A DNA stretch of 6,349 nucleotides from Spirochaetaceae bacterium (GTDB lineage: Bacteria > Spirochaetota > Spirochaetia > SZUA-6 > Fen-1364). Every line of letters begins with the position of its first letter. Within the stretch, counting starts at the first letter, position 1. Below the pieces are notes generated by a model. It had not been told where the DNA came from. It searched no databases and saw only the letters and a list, made by a program, of their open reading frames with translations. A program made the translations under genes and the position numbers. The stretch is taken from contig PMZS01000202.1 of the NCBI GenBank assembly GCA_003170115.1, positions 5,604 through 11,952 on the forward strand, in the 5' to 3' direction. Positions 1 through 5,293 of the stretch are shown here, piece after piece.

Positions 1-348
1 TTCGCAGATCACGTGCTTGCCGGACTCGGCGGCCCCGATTGAGGGGGCCCCGTGCTCGTTGTCAGGCGTGCACACGTCCACGATCCGCACCTCGGGATCG
101 AGCACGAGCTCTTTCCAGTTCGAATACCAGCCCGCGTACCCGAGCCGGCGCGCCGTCTCCTCCGCCCTGGCCGCGTTGCGGCCGCACAGGGCGCGAAGAT
201 GGGGAACCGCCGCGGGTGACGCAAAGGAGTAGGGGATTTTCAGCCAGGCGTTGGAATGCACTTTGCCCATGAACCCGTAGCCGACAACGCCCACGCCCGT
301 CTGCCGGTCCTTGCCGCTGGCGGAGTCGATCCGGTTGAATCCTGCCAT
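1..348 (-). CDS. Gfo/Idh/MocA family NAD(P)-dependent oxidoreductase, N-terminal part (cut by window edge)
   Basis: Partial gene: 116 codons are present and the rest lies left of the window. The family oxidises or reduces sugars, inositols and their derivatives in the cytoplasm using NAD(P). The Rossmann fold is visible: strand V-G-V-V followed by the dinucleotide loop GYGFMGKVHSNAW (residues 23-35), then a second strand with L-C-G-R-N (54-58). Strand IVDVCTPDNEHG (89-100) and the helix ending GKHVICE (110-116) follow; the window stops exactly where the family's E-K-P catalytic motif should continue. The C-terminal substrate domain is not visible, so the substrate is unknown. The ATG at 348-346 is chosen because GGAGGAGG (360-353) precedes it by 4 nt. 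That Shine-Dalgarno begins inside the stop codon of the upstream isomerase, leaving an 11-bp gap, so the two genes are very likely co-transcribed and translationally coupled. About 18 residues precede the first strand, a little longer than usual. Confidence 0.93.
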   Translation of the reverse strand, partial: MAGFNRIDSASGKDRQTGVGVVGYGFMGKVHSNAWLKIPYSFASPAAVPHLRALCGRNAARAEETARRLGYAGWYSNWKELVLDPEVRIVDVCTPDNEHGAPSIGAAESGKHVICE

Positions 349-359
349 GATGCCTCCTC

Positions 360-1226
360 CTACCCCCGGCGGGGCCAGGTCTTCTGGAGCTTCTTGAGGT
401 ACGCGACGCTCGTTTTCACGGCGATATCCTCGTCCTTGTACACGGGGTCCATGTAGTCCAGCTCCACGGCGTACAGCCCATTGTACCCTGTCTTCTCCAG
501 CTCGCCCACGAGGGCAGGGAAGTCGATGAGCCCCTGTCCCACGGGCACTGCGGCGAAGAACATCCAGTCCCGGGGATCCCAGCCGTACTGTGCGGCCACG
601 TCCTTCGTATGTGTCGCGAAAATGTGCGCGCCAAGGCGTCGGGCCGCGGCGACAGGGTCGTCACCGTTTCTGAGGCAGTTGCCCGTGTCGAAGCACATGC
701 CGAAGGCGGGCGACCCCACGGCCTGGATGAGGCCGACATATTCGTCCACGGTGAAATCGAAGTGATTCTCGTCGGCCAGCTTCACCCCTTCGTCGGCCGC
801 CATCTTCGCGCATTCCTTGAAGATTTTCGTCAAGCGCTCGATCTGCGGGCCGTGGGGCTCGTTGCGGTAGTCAAGGCTGGACCCGACCACCCGCATGACC
901 GTGGCGCCCAGGACATGACAGGTGCGGAAATGCTTCCGGAGATCTTCAACCGCCTCGGGCTTCTTCCCTCCCTCGAAACCAAGGGGGTGCCCCCATGCCA
1001 CGACCACCTCGAGATTTCCGCGGTCGATGAGCTCCTTGAGCCCTTTCAGATAGGACTCGTCGAGACTTTCGAGGAAGCAGGTTTCAAGGGATACGCCGTC
1101 CACCTTGAGCTGGGCAGCCCGCTTCAGGAAATCCACGTAGCTCATGGATCGCGCGGGCTTCTTCTGGTTCCCGTACACCTCGCCAAAGTAGCGGTGGTAG
1201 CAATAGCTGTCGATTCCGACCTTCAT
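360..1226 (-). CDS. Sugar phosphate isomerase/epimerase, xylose-isomerase-like TIM barrel
   Basis: 288-aa complete protein, a normal length for the single-domain AP-endonuclease-2/xylose-isomerase-like TIM-barrel family. Members isomerise or epimerise sugars, keto-sugars or inositol derivatives with a divalent metal. The expected metal ligands are visible at the ends of successive strands: E153 in ADENH, D180 in CFDTGN, H206 in THTKD and E255 in YAVELD. E49 in SLET is a further conserved acid early in the barrel. No signal peptide is present, so it is cytoplasmic. The ATG at 1226-1224 is preceded by AAGGAG (1238-1233) at 6 nt. It lies 96 bp after the binding-protein stop and 11 bp before the Gfo/Idh gene. 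Pairing of this fold with a Gfo/Idh oxidoreductase is recurrent in inositol (IolE/IolG-like) and keto-sugar pathways, which suggests the two act consecutively. Specific substrate cannot be called; family assignment is confident. Confidence 0.93.
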   Translation of the reverse strand: MKVGIDSYCYHRYFGEVYGNQKKPARSMSYVDFLKRAAQLKVDGVSLETCFLESLDESYLKGLKELIDRGNLEVVVAWGHPLGFEGGKKPEAVEDLRKHFRTCHVLGATVMRVVGSSLDYRNEPHGPQIERLTKIFKECAKMAADEGVKLADENHFDFTVDEYVGLIQAVGSPAFGMCFDTGNCLRNGDDPVAAARRLGAHIFATHTKDVAAQYGWDPRDWMFFAAVPVGQGLIDFPALVGELEKTGYNGLYAVELDYMDPVYKDEDIAVKTSVAYLKKLQKTWPRRG

Positions 1227-1301
1227 GTGATGCTCCTTCGACGTTCCGCTCGTCCGGATATGAAGACGCCGGGCTCGCTGTCGCGGGTCCGGCGCGGGAT
1301 T

Positions 1302-1319
1302 GTGCGCCTGCGGGCGCGC
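1302..1319 (-). other. Small GC hairpin immediately after the binding-protein stop codon
   Basis: On the minus strand an inverted repeat with a 5-bp perfect G/C stem (GCGCC/GGCGC) and a CGCA loop starts 3 nt after the stop of the solute-binding-protein gene. One mismatch and one more pair extend the stem. No U-run follows, so it does not look like an intrinsic terminator. A second weak GCCGG/CCGGC pairing lies just downstream. Such 3' structures can protect the message of an abundant binding protein from decay while letting some transcription reach the next genes; that role is inference. High local GC makes chance hairpins common. Confidence 0.35.
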
Positions 1320-1322
1320 GTC

Positions 1323-2339
1323 CTACTGGCTCAGTGTGTGGCCGATCTTTGACAGGTCCATCTTCAGGGTCGCCTGGGTCGAGGCGGCTGTGGGCTCCCA
1401 CGGGGTGGCGGCGCCGACGTTCGCCCTGGTGATGACGGTCATCGGCGTGATCGTCAGCTTCGGCTGGTTCTTGTTGCCGCGGATGTAGTCCACGAGAACG
1501 CGCAGCGCAAGCTGGCCTTCCTGGGAGGGTGACCACCCGACCGTGGCCTTGATGCCGCCCGCGGAGATGGACTCGAGGCCGTAGGGAGCGCCGTTCTGGG
1601 ACACGATGGCCACCTGCCCGTCCTTGCCGGCTTCCTTGAGCGCCTGGATGGCCCCGAGGGCCATGTCCTCGTTCTGAACGAAGCACGCCTTCAGGTCAGG
1701 GTAGCTGGTGATGAGGTTCTGCATCTGGCTGAACGCCTTCTGCCGGTTCCAGTCACCCGGCAGGTCGCCCACGTACTCGAGCTTGGAGTTCGCCTTCATC
1801 GCGGCGACGAAGTTGTCACGGTAGCCCTCCGCGTCACCGCGGCCCGGCTGTCCCATGATGCAGGCCACCTGGCCCTCCGGGATGTTGTCCGCGACCCACT
1901 TGCCGATGGTGCTTCCGGAGATCTTGGGGTCCGCCTGCACGGAGCCCACCATCTTGTCTTTCAGCGCGTCGCTGTATCCGAAGAGCATCATGATGGGAAC
2001 CTTCGCGTTGAAGGCCGTGTTGACGCTGGATTCGATGGAAGTCTGGCTGATGGAATCCAAGACGATTCCGTCCATCTTCTGGGTGATGGCGTCTTCAACC
2101 GCGTTGAGCTCCTTCTCAGGCTTCATTTCTGAGATGTAGCCGAAGAGCTCGATGCCCATGGCATCAGCCATCATCTTCGCCCCGTCGAACCCGTACTTGT
2201 AGTACGGCTCGTTCGTAGGCCTGATGTAGGCGATTCGGAGCTTCTTGTTTTCCTGGTTGCCGCCGGCAAATGCCGGAACGACCAGACCGACGAGGAGCAC
2301 GAGCGCAATGAGAATAAGGACAGCTTTTTGGGCTTTCAT
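1323..2339 (-). CDS. Periplasmic sugar-binding protein of an ABC transporter (RbsB-like, type 1)
   Basis: 338-aa secreted solute receptor of the ribose/galactose-binding type (periplasmic-binding-protein fold I), which delivers a sugar to an ABC permease. The N-terminus has two lysines (K2, K5), a hydrophobic core (residues 6-21) and a signal peptidase I site after PAFA (22-25), giving a mature start of GGNQENKK. No lipobox cysteine is seen. The first domain opens with LRIAYIRPTNEPYYKYGFDG (34-53). DGIVLDS (90-96), VACIMGQPGRGDAEGYRDNF (158-177) and QNEDMALGAIQAL (222-234) fit RbsB relatives, where the last motif contacts the ligand and hinge. I use the ATG at 2339 rather than an in-frame ATG at 2402, because AAAGGAG sits 6 nt before it and the signal peptide then begins correctly; the longer form would translate across the likely promoter. 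No permease or ATPase gene adjoins it. It is flanked by its own promoter candidate and a 3' hairpin, fitting high, separate expression. Ligand unknown, probably a monosaccharide or polyol. Confidence 0.95.
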   Translation of the reverse strand: MKAQKAVLILIALVLLVGLVVPAFAGGNQENKKLRIAYIRPTNEPYYKYGFDGAKMMADAMGIELFGYISEMKPEKELNAVEDAITQKMDGIVLDSISQTSIESSVNTAFNAKVPIMMLFGYSDALKDKMVGSVQADPKISGSTIGKWVADNIPEGQVACIMGQPGRGDAEGYRDNFVAAMKANSKLEYVGDLPGDWNRQKAFSQMQNLITSYPDLKACFVQNEDMALGAIQALKEAGKDGQVAIVSQNGAPYGLESISAGGIKATVGWSPSQEGQLALRVLVDYIRGNKNQPKLTITPMTVITRANVGAATPWEPTAASTQATLKMDLSKIGHTLSQ

Positions 2340-2345
2340 GGGATT

Positions 2346-2352
2346 CTCCTTT
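2346..2352 (-). promoter_or_regulatory. Shine-Dalgarno deciding the binding-protein start
   Basis: AAAGGAG on the minus strand lies 6 nt before the ATG at 2339-2337. It selects this start over the upstream in-frame ATG at 2402, which would add 21 residues in front of an otherwise well-formed signal peptide. Confidence 0.85.
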
Positions 2353-2381
2353 GAGATGTGTAGGATGACTAATCGAATCAG

Positions 2382-2409
2382 CTTAGAGCTAGTTTTGATC
2401 ACCTGTCAA
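2382..2409 (-). promoter_or_regulatory. Candidate sigma-70-type promoter for the binding-protein gene
   Basis: On the minus strand a perfect TTGACA (2409-2404) is followed after 16 bp by TCTAAG (2387-2382), a 4/6 match to TATAAT. The predicted transcription start near 2375 would give a leader of roughly 36 nt carrying the AAAGGAG ribosome-binding site. The region is clearly AT-richer than the coding DNA around it. It lies in the 120-bp gap between the epimerase stop and the binding-protein start, so the receptor and the genes after it can be expressed independently of the dehydrogenase-epimerase pair. The -10 match is only moderate. Confidence 0.5.
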
Positions 2410-2421
2410 GAAATAAGGGCA

Positions 2422-2434
2422 AAATTGGCAATTT
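2422..2434. promoter_or_regulatory. 13-bp perfect palindrome, possible operator or activator site
   Basis: AAATTG-G-CAATTT is a perfect inverted repeat of 6-bp arms around one central base. Its edge is 12 bp upstream of the candidate -35 box of the binding-protein promoter, in the gap after the epimerase gene. Position just upstream of -35 would suit an activator or a looping repressor. It is not a convincing terminator: the stem would be AT-only with a minimal loop and no GC clamp. The motif does not match an operator I can name, and AT-rich gaps produce short palindromes by chance. Confidence 0.35.
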
Positions 2435-2459
2435 CGTCCAATCTTGAAAAATACCGAGG

Positions 2460-3131
2460 CTACTCGCTGCCGATGAGTGTCCTCAGGCGGCGAAGGTTTT
2501 CCACCAGCCCACCCTTGCCGTCGAACAAAGAAGAGCTTCCCGCGACGAGCACCTGCGCGCCGGCCTGGACCATGCGCGGGATGTTCTCCCAGCTCACGTT
2601 CCCGTCCACCTCGATCTCAACGTCCAGGCCGCGCGCCTTCACCAGCTCGGCGAGCTCGCGCACCTTTGCAAGGGCGGTCGGGACGAGCTTCTGTCCCGCG
2701 TAGCCTGGGTTCACCGTCATGACGCAGGCCAGGCTCACGTACGGCAGCATTTCCGCCACCGATGCAATCGTCATGGCCGGGTCGATGGCAATGCCGGCCC
2801 GTACGCCGAGGCTCCGGATGAGCTCGAGGGTGCGCAGGGGATGGCGCGTGGTCTCGGGGTGAATGGACACGACGCTGCCGGGACCGACGGCGAAAGACGG
2901 GGCGTGGTGCTCGGGGTTTTCCACCATCAGGTGAATGTCCAGCGGCAGCCGGGACCCTCGGGCGAGGGCCTTGCAGAAATCGGGGCCGAGAGTGAAATTG
3001 GGAACGTAGCGGCCGTCCATGATGTCCACGTGGAGGTAGTCCGCGCCTCCCGCCTGGAGGGCTTCCAGGTCATCCGCGAGATGGAGGAAATCCGCGCACA
3101 TCATGGATGGAGAAATCCGCACCGCGCTCAC
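2460..3131 (-). CDS. Ribulose-phosphate 3-epimerase family protein, AlsE-like (allulose-6-phosphate 3-epimerase candidate)
   Basis: 223-aa TIM-barrel epimerase of the Rpe/AlsE family, full length. It inverts C3 of a ketose phosphate (ribulose-5-P to xylulose-5-P, or allulose-6-P to fructose-6-P) using two aspartates and a metal. Visible motifs are the opening RISPSMMCADF (5-15), HVDIMDGRYVPN (34-45; ligand H34, acid D36), DIHLMVENP (65-73; H67), MTVNPGYAGQ (138-147) and EIEVDG (172-177; acid D176). A phosphate-binding loop, VAGSSSLF, follows at 196-203. Typical Rpe has MSVNPGFGGQ at the loop, whereas E. coli AlsE, as I recall it, has MTVDPGFAGQ and EIEVDG, so AlsE-like activity is favoured but unproven. 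I chose GTG 3131-3129: it forms a GTGA overlap with the dehydrogenase stop and gives the usual family N-terminus. A GTG at 3137, two codons longer, is the alternative. The frame stays open upstream to 3335, but that stretch is antisense-like overlap with the dehydrogenase gene. Confidence 0.93.
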   Translation of the reverse strand: MSAVRISPSMMCADFLHLADDLEALQAGGADYLHVDIMDGRYVPNFTLGPDFCKALARGSRLPLDIHLMVENPEHHAPSFAVGPGSVVSIHPETTRHPLRTLELIRSLGVRAGIAIDPAMTIASVAEMLPYVSLACVMTVNPGYAGQKLVPTALAKVRELAELVKARGLDVEIEVDGNVSWENIPRMVQAGAQVLVAGSSSLFDGKGGLVENLRRLRTLIGSE

Positions 3132-4189
3132 GTCCACGCCGCCTTTTCTCCCTGCGGGGCGACGACGACCTTCAGGCCGGCGCGGGACTCGTGGTAGGCA
3201 AAGGCCTCCGCGGTCTTCTCCAGCGGGAACGTGGCGGAGACGTACTTTTTTGCGTGCACGGCGCCCTTCGCGATCAGCTCCACCGCAAGACGATGATGGC
3301 GCGGCAGTGAGCCGTGGCTCCCCATGACAAAGCACTCCTTGTAATGGATGAGATTCGAATCGATGGTGAGCTTCGGTTGGTTCTTCAGCCCCCCGAAGAG
3401 GTTCACGTACCCCCGGTGAGCCACCATACGGATGGCGTCATCGTGCGCCTGCACGGTCCCCGCCGTGGTGATCGCCAGGTCCACGCCCTGCCCGCCGGTT
3501 TCTTTCATGACGGTATCCACGAGGTTCTCCTGCTCGGTGGCAATGAAACGGGCATCCGGGAGAAACTGACGGGCCATGTCCAGCCGGGCCGGTGACCGCT
3601 GCGCGGCGAAAACGCGCGAGGCGCCGAAGACGCGGGACAGCTCCAGCATCATGCACCCGATGGGTCCCAGCCCGATGATGCAGATGCTCTTCCCGATCCC
3701 GAACCCCGCCAGCTCCAGGCCGTTCAGGGCGCACGCGAGGGGCTCCGCGATGGCCGCCTCCGCGAATGTGAGGCTGTCGGGGATGGGGGTCACCGGACCG
3801 TAGTTCAGCGTCGTGGAATTGAGGACCATACGCTCCTGGAAACCGCCGGGGAACTGGTACCCGATGGCGTAATTGATCGCACAGTTGGTGCCCATGTCCA
3901 TTGTGCACCACCGGCAGGTGCCGCAGGGCACATCGGCCCCGAGGGCAATACGGTCGCCGGTTTTCACGCGCGTGACGGCGCTGCCCGTCTTCACGATCCG
4001 GCCCGCGATCTCATGGCCAATGACGGCAGGGGTTTTGACACGGTCGTTCCCGAAGTGGAAGATCCGGATGTCGGAGCCGCACACGGCGCAGGCGTGCACC
4101 TCCAGTATCGCCTCGTCATCGCCGCAGGCAGGGTCGGGGACGTTTTGCACCGAGATCGAATTCAGGGCTTCCAGCATCGCTGCTTTCAT
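3128..4189 (-). CDS. Zinc-dependent medium-chain dehydrogenase, sorbitol/threonine dehydrogenase-like
   Basis: 353-aa cytoplasmic MDR enzyme, a normal family length, expected to oxidise a secondary alcohol of a polyol or sugar (or the reverse). Catalytic zinc residues are C37 in CAVCGSD and H59-E60 in GHEIAG, with E149 in AEPLAC. The structural zinc lobe has C89, C92, C95 and C103. The nucleotide loop GLGPIG is at 173-178. Where NAD-preferring relatives end the next strand with an aspartate, this protein has A-A-Q-R-S (195-199), so NADP use or relaxed cofactor choice is possible. The C-terminal stretch SNLIHYKECFVMGSHGS is typical of sorbitol/threonine-DH-like members. ATG 4189-4187 is preceded by AAGGAGA (4201-4195) at 5 nt. 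The frame remains open to 4789 but that extension is antisense to the divergent gene. It is first in the leftward operon and overlaps the epimerase by 4 nt. Exact substrate unknown. Confidence 0.94.
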   Translation of the reverse strand: MKAAMLEALNSISVQNVPDPACGDDEAILEVHACAVCGSDIRIFHFGNDRVKTPAVIGHEIAGRIVKTGSAVTRVKTGDRIALGADVPCGTCRWCTMDMGTNCAINYAIGYQFPGGFQERMVLNSTTLNYGPVTPIPDSLTFAEAAIAEPLACALNGLELAGFGIGKSICIIGLGPIGCMMLELSRVFGASRVFAAQRSPARLDMARQFLPDARFIATEQENLVDTVMKETGGQGVDLAITTAGTVQAHDDAIRMVAHRGYVNLFGGLKNQPKLTIDSNLIHYKECFVMGSHGSLPRHHRLAVELIAKGAVHAKKYVSATFPLEKTAEAFAYHESRAGLKVVVAPQGEKAAWT

Positions 4190-4258
4190 CAGTCTCTCCT
4201 TGGGAGGGTTCAGTATAGACACTTGCGAGGAGTCGGGGAAGCAGGTACGGTGGGGCGC
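4190..4258. promoter_or_regulatory. 69-bp divergent promoter region between the two dehydrogenases
   Basis: This short gap must carry transcription signals for both arms unless they start inside the opposing genes. On the minus strand TATACT (4217-4212) is a 5/6 match to a -10 box and would place the transcript start near 4205, just ahead of the AAGGAGA ribosome-binding site. Its -35 is poor (about TTCCCC at 17 bp), which would suit an activator-dependent promoter. For the plus strand I find no convincing -10/-35 pair, and the ribosome-binding site before 4259 is weak (GGTGGGG). No clear dyad-symmetric operator is visible. Confidence 0.45.
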
Positions 4259-5293
4259 ATGAAAGCCCTCGTGCTGACACGGGACGCCGTCGTGGAATAC
4301 CTCGACGTGCCGGATCCCGCGCGACCCGCGCCCGGCTGGGCCCTCCTGAAGGTGGAATACTCCGGGATCTGCAACTCCGACCTGCACCGCGGCTTCGAAG
4401 GGGCCGCGTACCATTATCCGCTCATCATGGGGCACGAGTTCTCGGGCATCGTGGAGGAACCCGCAGAGGGCGGCCGGTTCCCGCGGGGCGCGCGCGTCAT
4501 CGTCTTCCCGCTCATTCCCTGTCGCCGCTGCGTCCCCTGCCAGACCGGGGACTACGCGCAGTGCACCGATTACGACTACCTCGGCTCCCGGCGCGACGGC
4601 GCATTTGCCGAGCGCGTGTGGGCCCCGGATTCGAACCTCTTTGCCGTCCCCGACGGGGTGAGCCTGCAGGATGCCTCCCTCACGGAGCCCTGCGCCGTGG
4701 CGCTCCACGGCACCGCGAAGCTCGGCATACAGGCAGGAGATACCGGAGCGGTCTTCGGGGGCGGGCCGATCGGAAACATGGCCGCCCAATGGATGCGTCT
4801 CCGCGGCTGCGAGCGTGTCTTCGTTGTGGATATCGATGAGCGCAAGCTTGCCATCGCCTCCGAGATGGGTTTCGTTCCGATCGACTCCCGTGAGGGAGAC
4901 CCCGTGGAGCAGATCCGGGAGAAAACCCGGGGGGCCGGTGCGGACAGGATCGTGGAGGCTATCGGGCTTCCCCAGACCTTCCTCCAGGCCGTCCAGGCAG
5001 GCGCCCGGTTCGGCGAGGTGGTGTTCATGGGCAACATCAGGGGCAGCTTCCAGATCGGAGAGAAGGATTTCTCTTCCATATTGAGGCGCGAGCTGACCAT
5101 CCGGGGCACGTGGAACTCACGCGTCGTCCCCGAATCCCGCAACGAGTGGACGACCGTGCTCTCTCACCTGGGCGGCCGCCTGGACATTGCGCGCCTTGTC
5201 AGCCACACACCGCCCCTGTCCGAGGGAACCGACATCTTCCGACGGATCCTTGCGCGGAAGGAGTTTTTCAACAAGGTGGTGTTCATTCCATGA
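4259..5293 (+). CDS. Zinc-dependent MDR dehydrogenase resembling galactitol-1-phosphate 5-dehydrogenase (GatD-like)
   Basis: 344-aa cytoplasmic zinc alcohol dehydrogenase. Catalytic zinc residues are C38 (in GICNSD, with N where most relatives have G) and H59-E60 in GHEFSG, with E143 in LTEPCAV. Structural zinc ligands are C88, C91, C94 and C102. The loop GGGPIG is at 167-172 and the following strand ends VVDID with D191, the usual mark of NAD preference. HYPLIMGHEFSG (52-63) and YDYLGSRRDGAFAE (105-118), plus ILRRELTIRGTWNS further on, parallel E. coli GatD as I recall it. That enzyme oxidises galactitol-1-phosphate to tagatose-6-phosphate. No PTS gene is nearby, so a free polyol is equally possible. 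ATG 4259 gives the normal N-terminus; the ribosome-binding site is weak, and a GTG at 4250 is a less likely alternative. The frame is open upstream to 4013 only as overlap with the divergent gene. It is first in the rightward operon, and its stop overlaps the next start as ATGA. Confidence 0.94.
   Translation: MKALVLTRDAVVEYLDVPDPARPAPGWALLKVEYSGICNSDLHRGFEGAAYHYPLIMGHEFSGIVEEPAEGGRFPRGARVIVFPLIPCRRCVPCQTGDYAQCTDYDYLGSRRDGAFAERVWAPDSNLFAVPDGVSLQDASLTEPCAVALHGTAKLGIQAGDTGAVFGGGPIGNMAAQWMRLRGCERVFVVDIDERKLAIASEMGFVPIDSREGDPVEQIREKTRGAGADRIVEAIGLPQTFLQAVQAGARFGEVVFMGNIRGSFQIGEKDFSSILRRELTIRGTWNSRVVPESRNEWTTVLSHLGGRLDIARLVSHTPPLSEGTDIFRRILARKEFFNKVVFIP

Noticed and set aside
609..1352. 247-codon plus-strand open frame opposite the isomerase gene
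   Set aside because: It lies fully antisense to a gene with intact metal-ligand motifs, has no recognisable domain, and follows no ribosome-binding site. It is a compositional shadow.
1084..1686. 200-codon minus-strand frame spanning the gap between receptor and isomerase
   Set aside because: It is out of frame with both real genes, and its translation is rich in R, G, P and H, typical of a frame-shifted GC-rich read-through. The two real genes have signal peptide, motifs and ribosome-binding sites.
2340..2459. Intrinsic terminator or riboswitch after the epimerase gene
   Set aside because: I looked for a GC-rich stem followed by a U-run and for a structured leader; only the short AT-rich palindrome and the promoter boxes are present.
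4194..4207. CTCC-CAA-GGAG mini-hairpin that could hide the ribosome-binding site of the leftward dehydrogenase
   Set aside because: Only four pairs with a three-base loop, and the predicted transcript start near 4205 would remove part of the stem. Too weak to claim regulation.
4223..4251. TTGCGA-17 bp-TACGGT as plus-strand promoter for the GatD-like gene
   Set aside because: Matches are only 4/6 and 3/6, and the implied start site would fall at the ATG, leaving no room for a leader. Not supported.
4013..4258. N-terminal extension of the GatD-like protein by 82 codons
   Set aside because: The extension overlaps the divergent dehydrogenase gene in antisense and would place a non-family stretch before a normal MDR start at 4259.
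4190..4789. Open frame extending the leftward dehydrogenase to 553 residues across the divergent gene
   Set aside because: The added 200 residues are antisense to the GatD-like gene, lack any family motif, and precede a strong ribosome-binding site and a normal MDR N-terminus at 4189. GC-rich coding DNA often leaves the opposite strand open.
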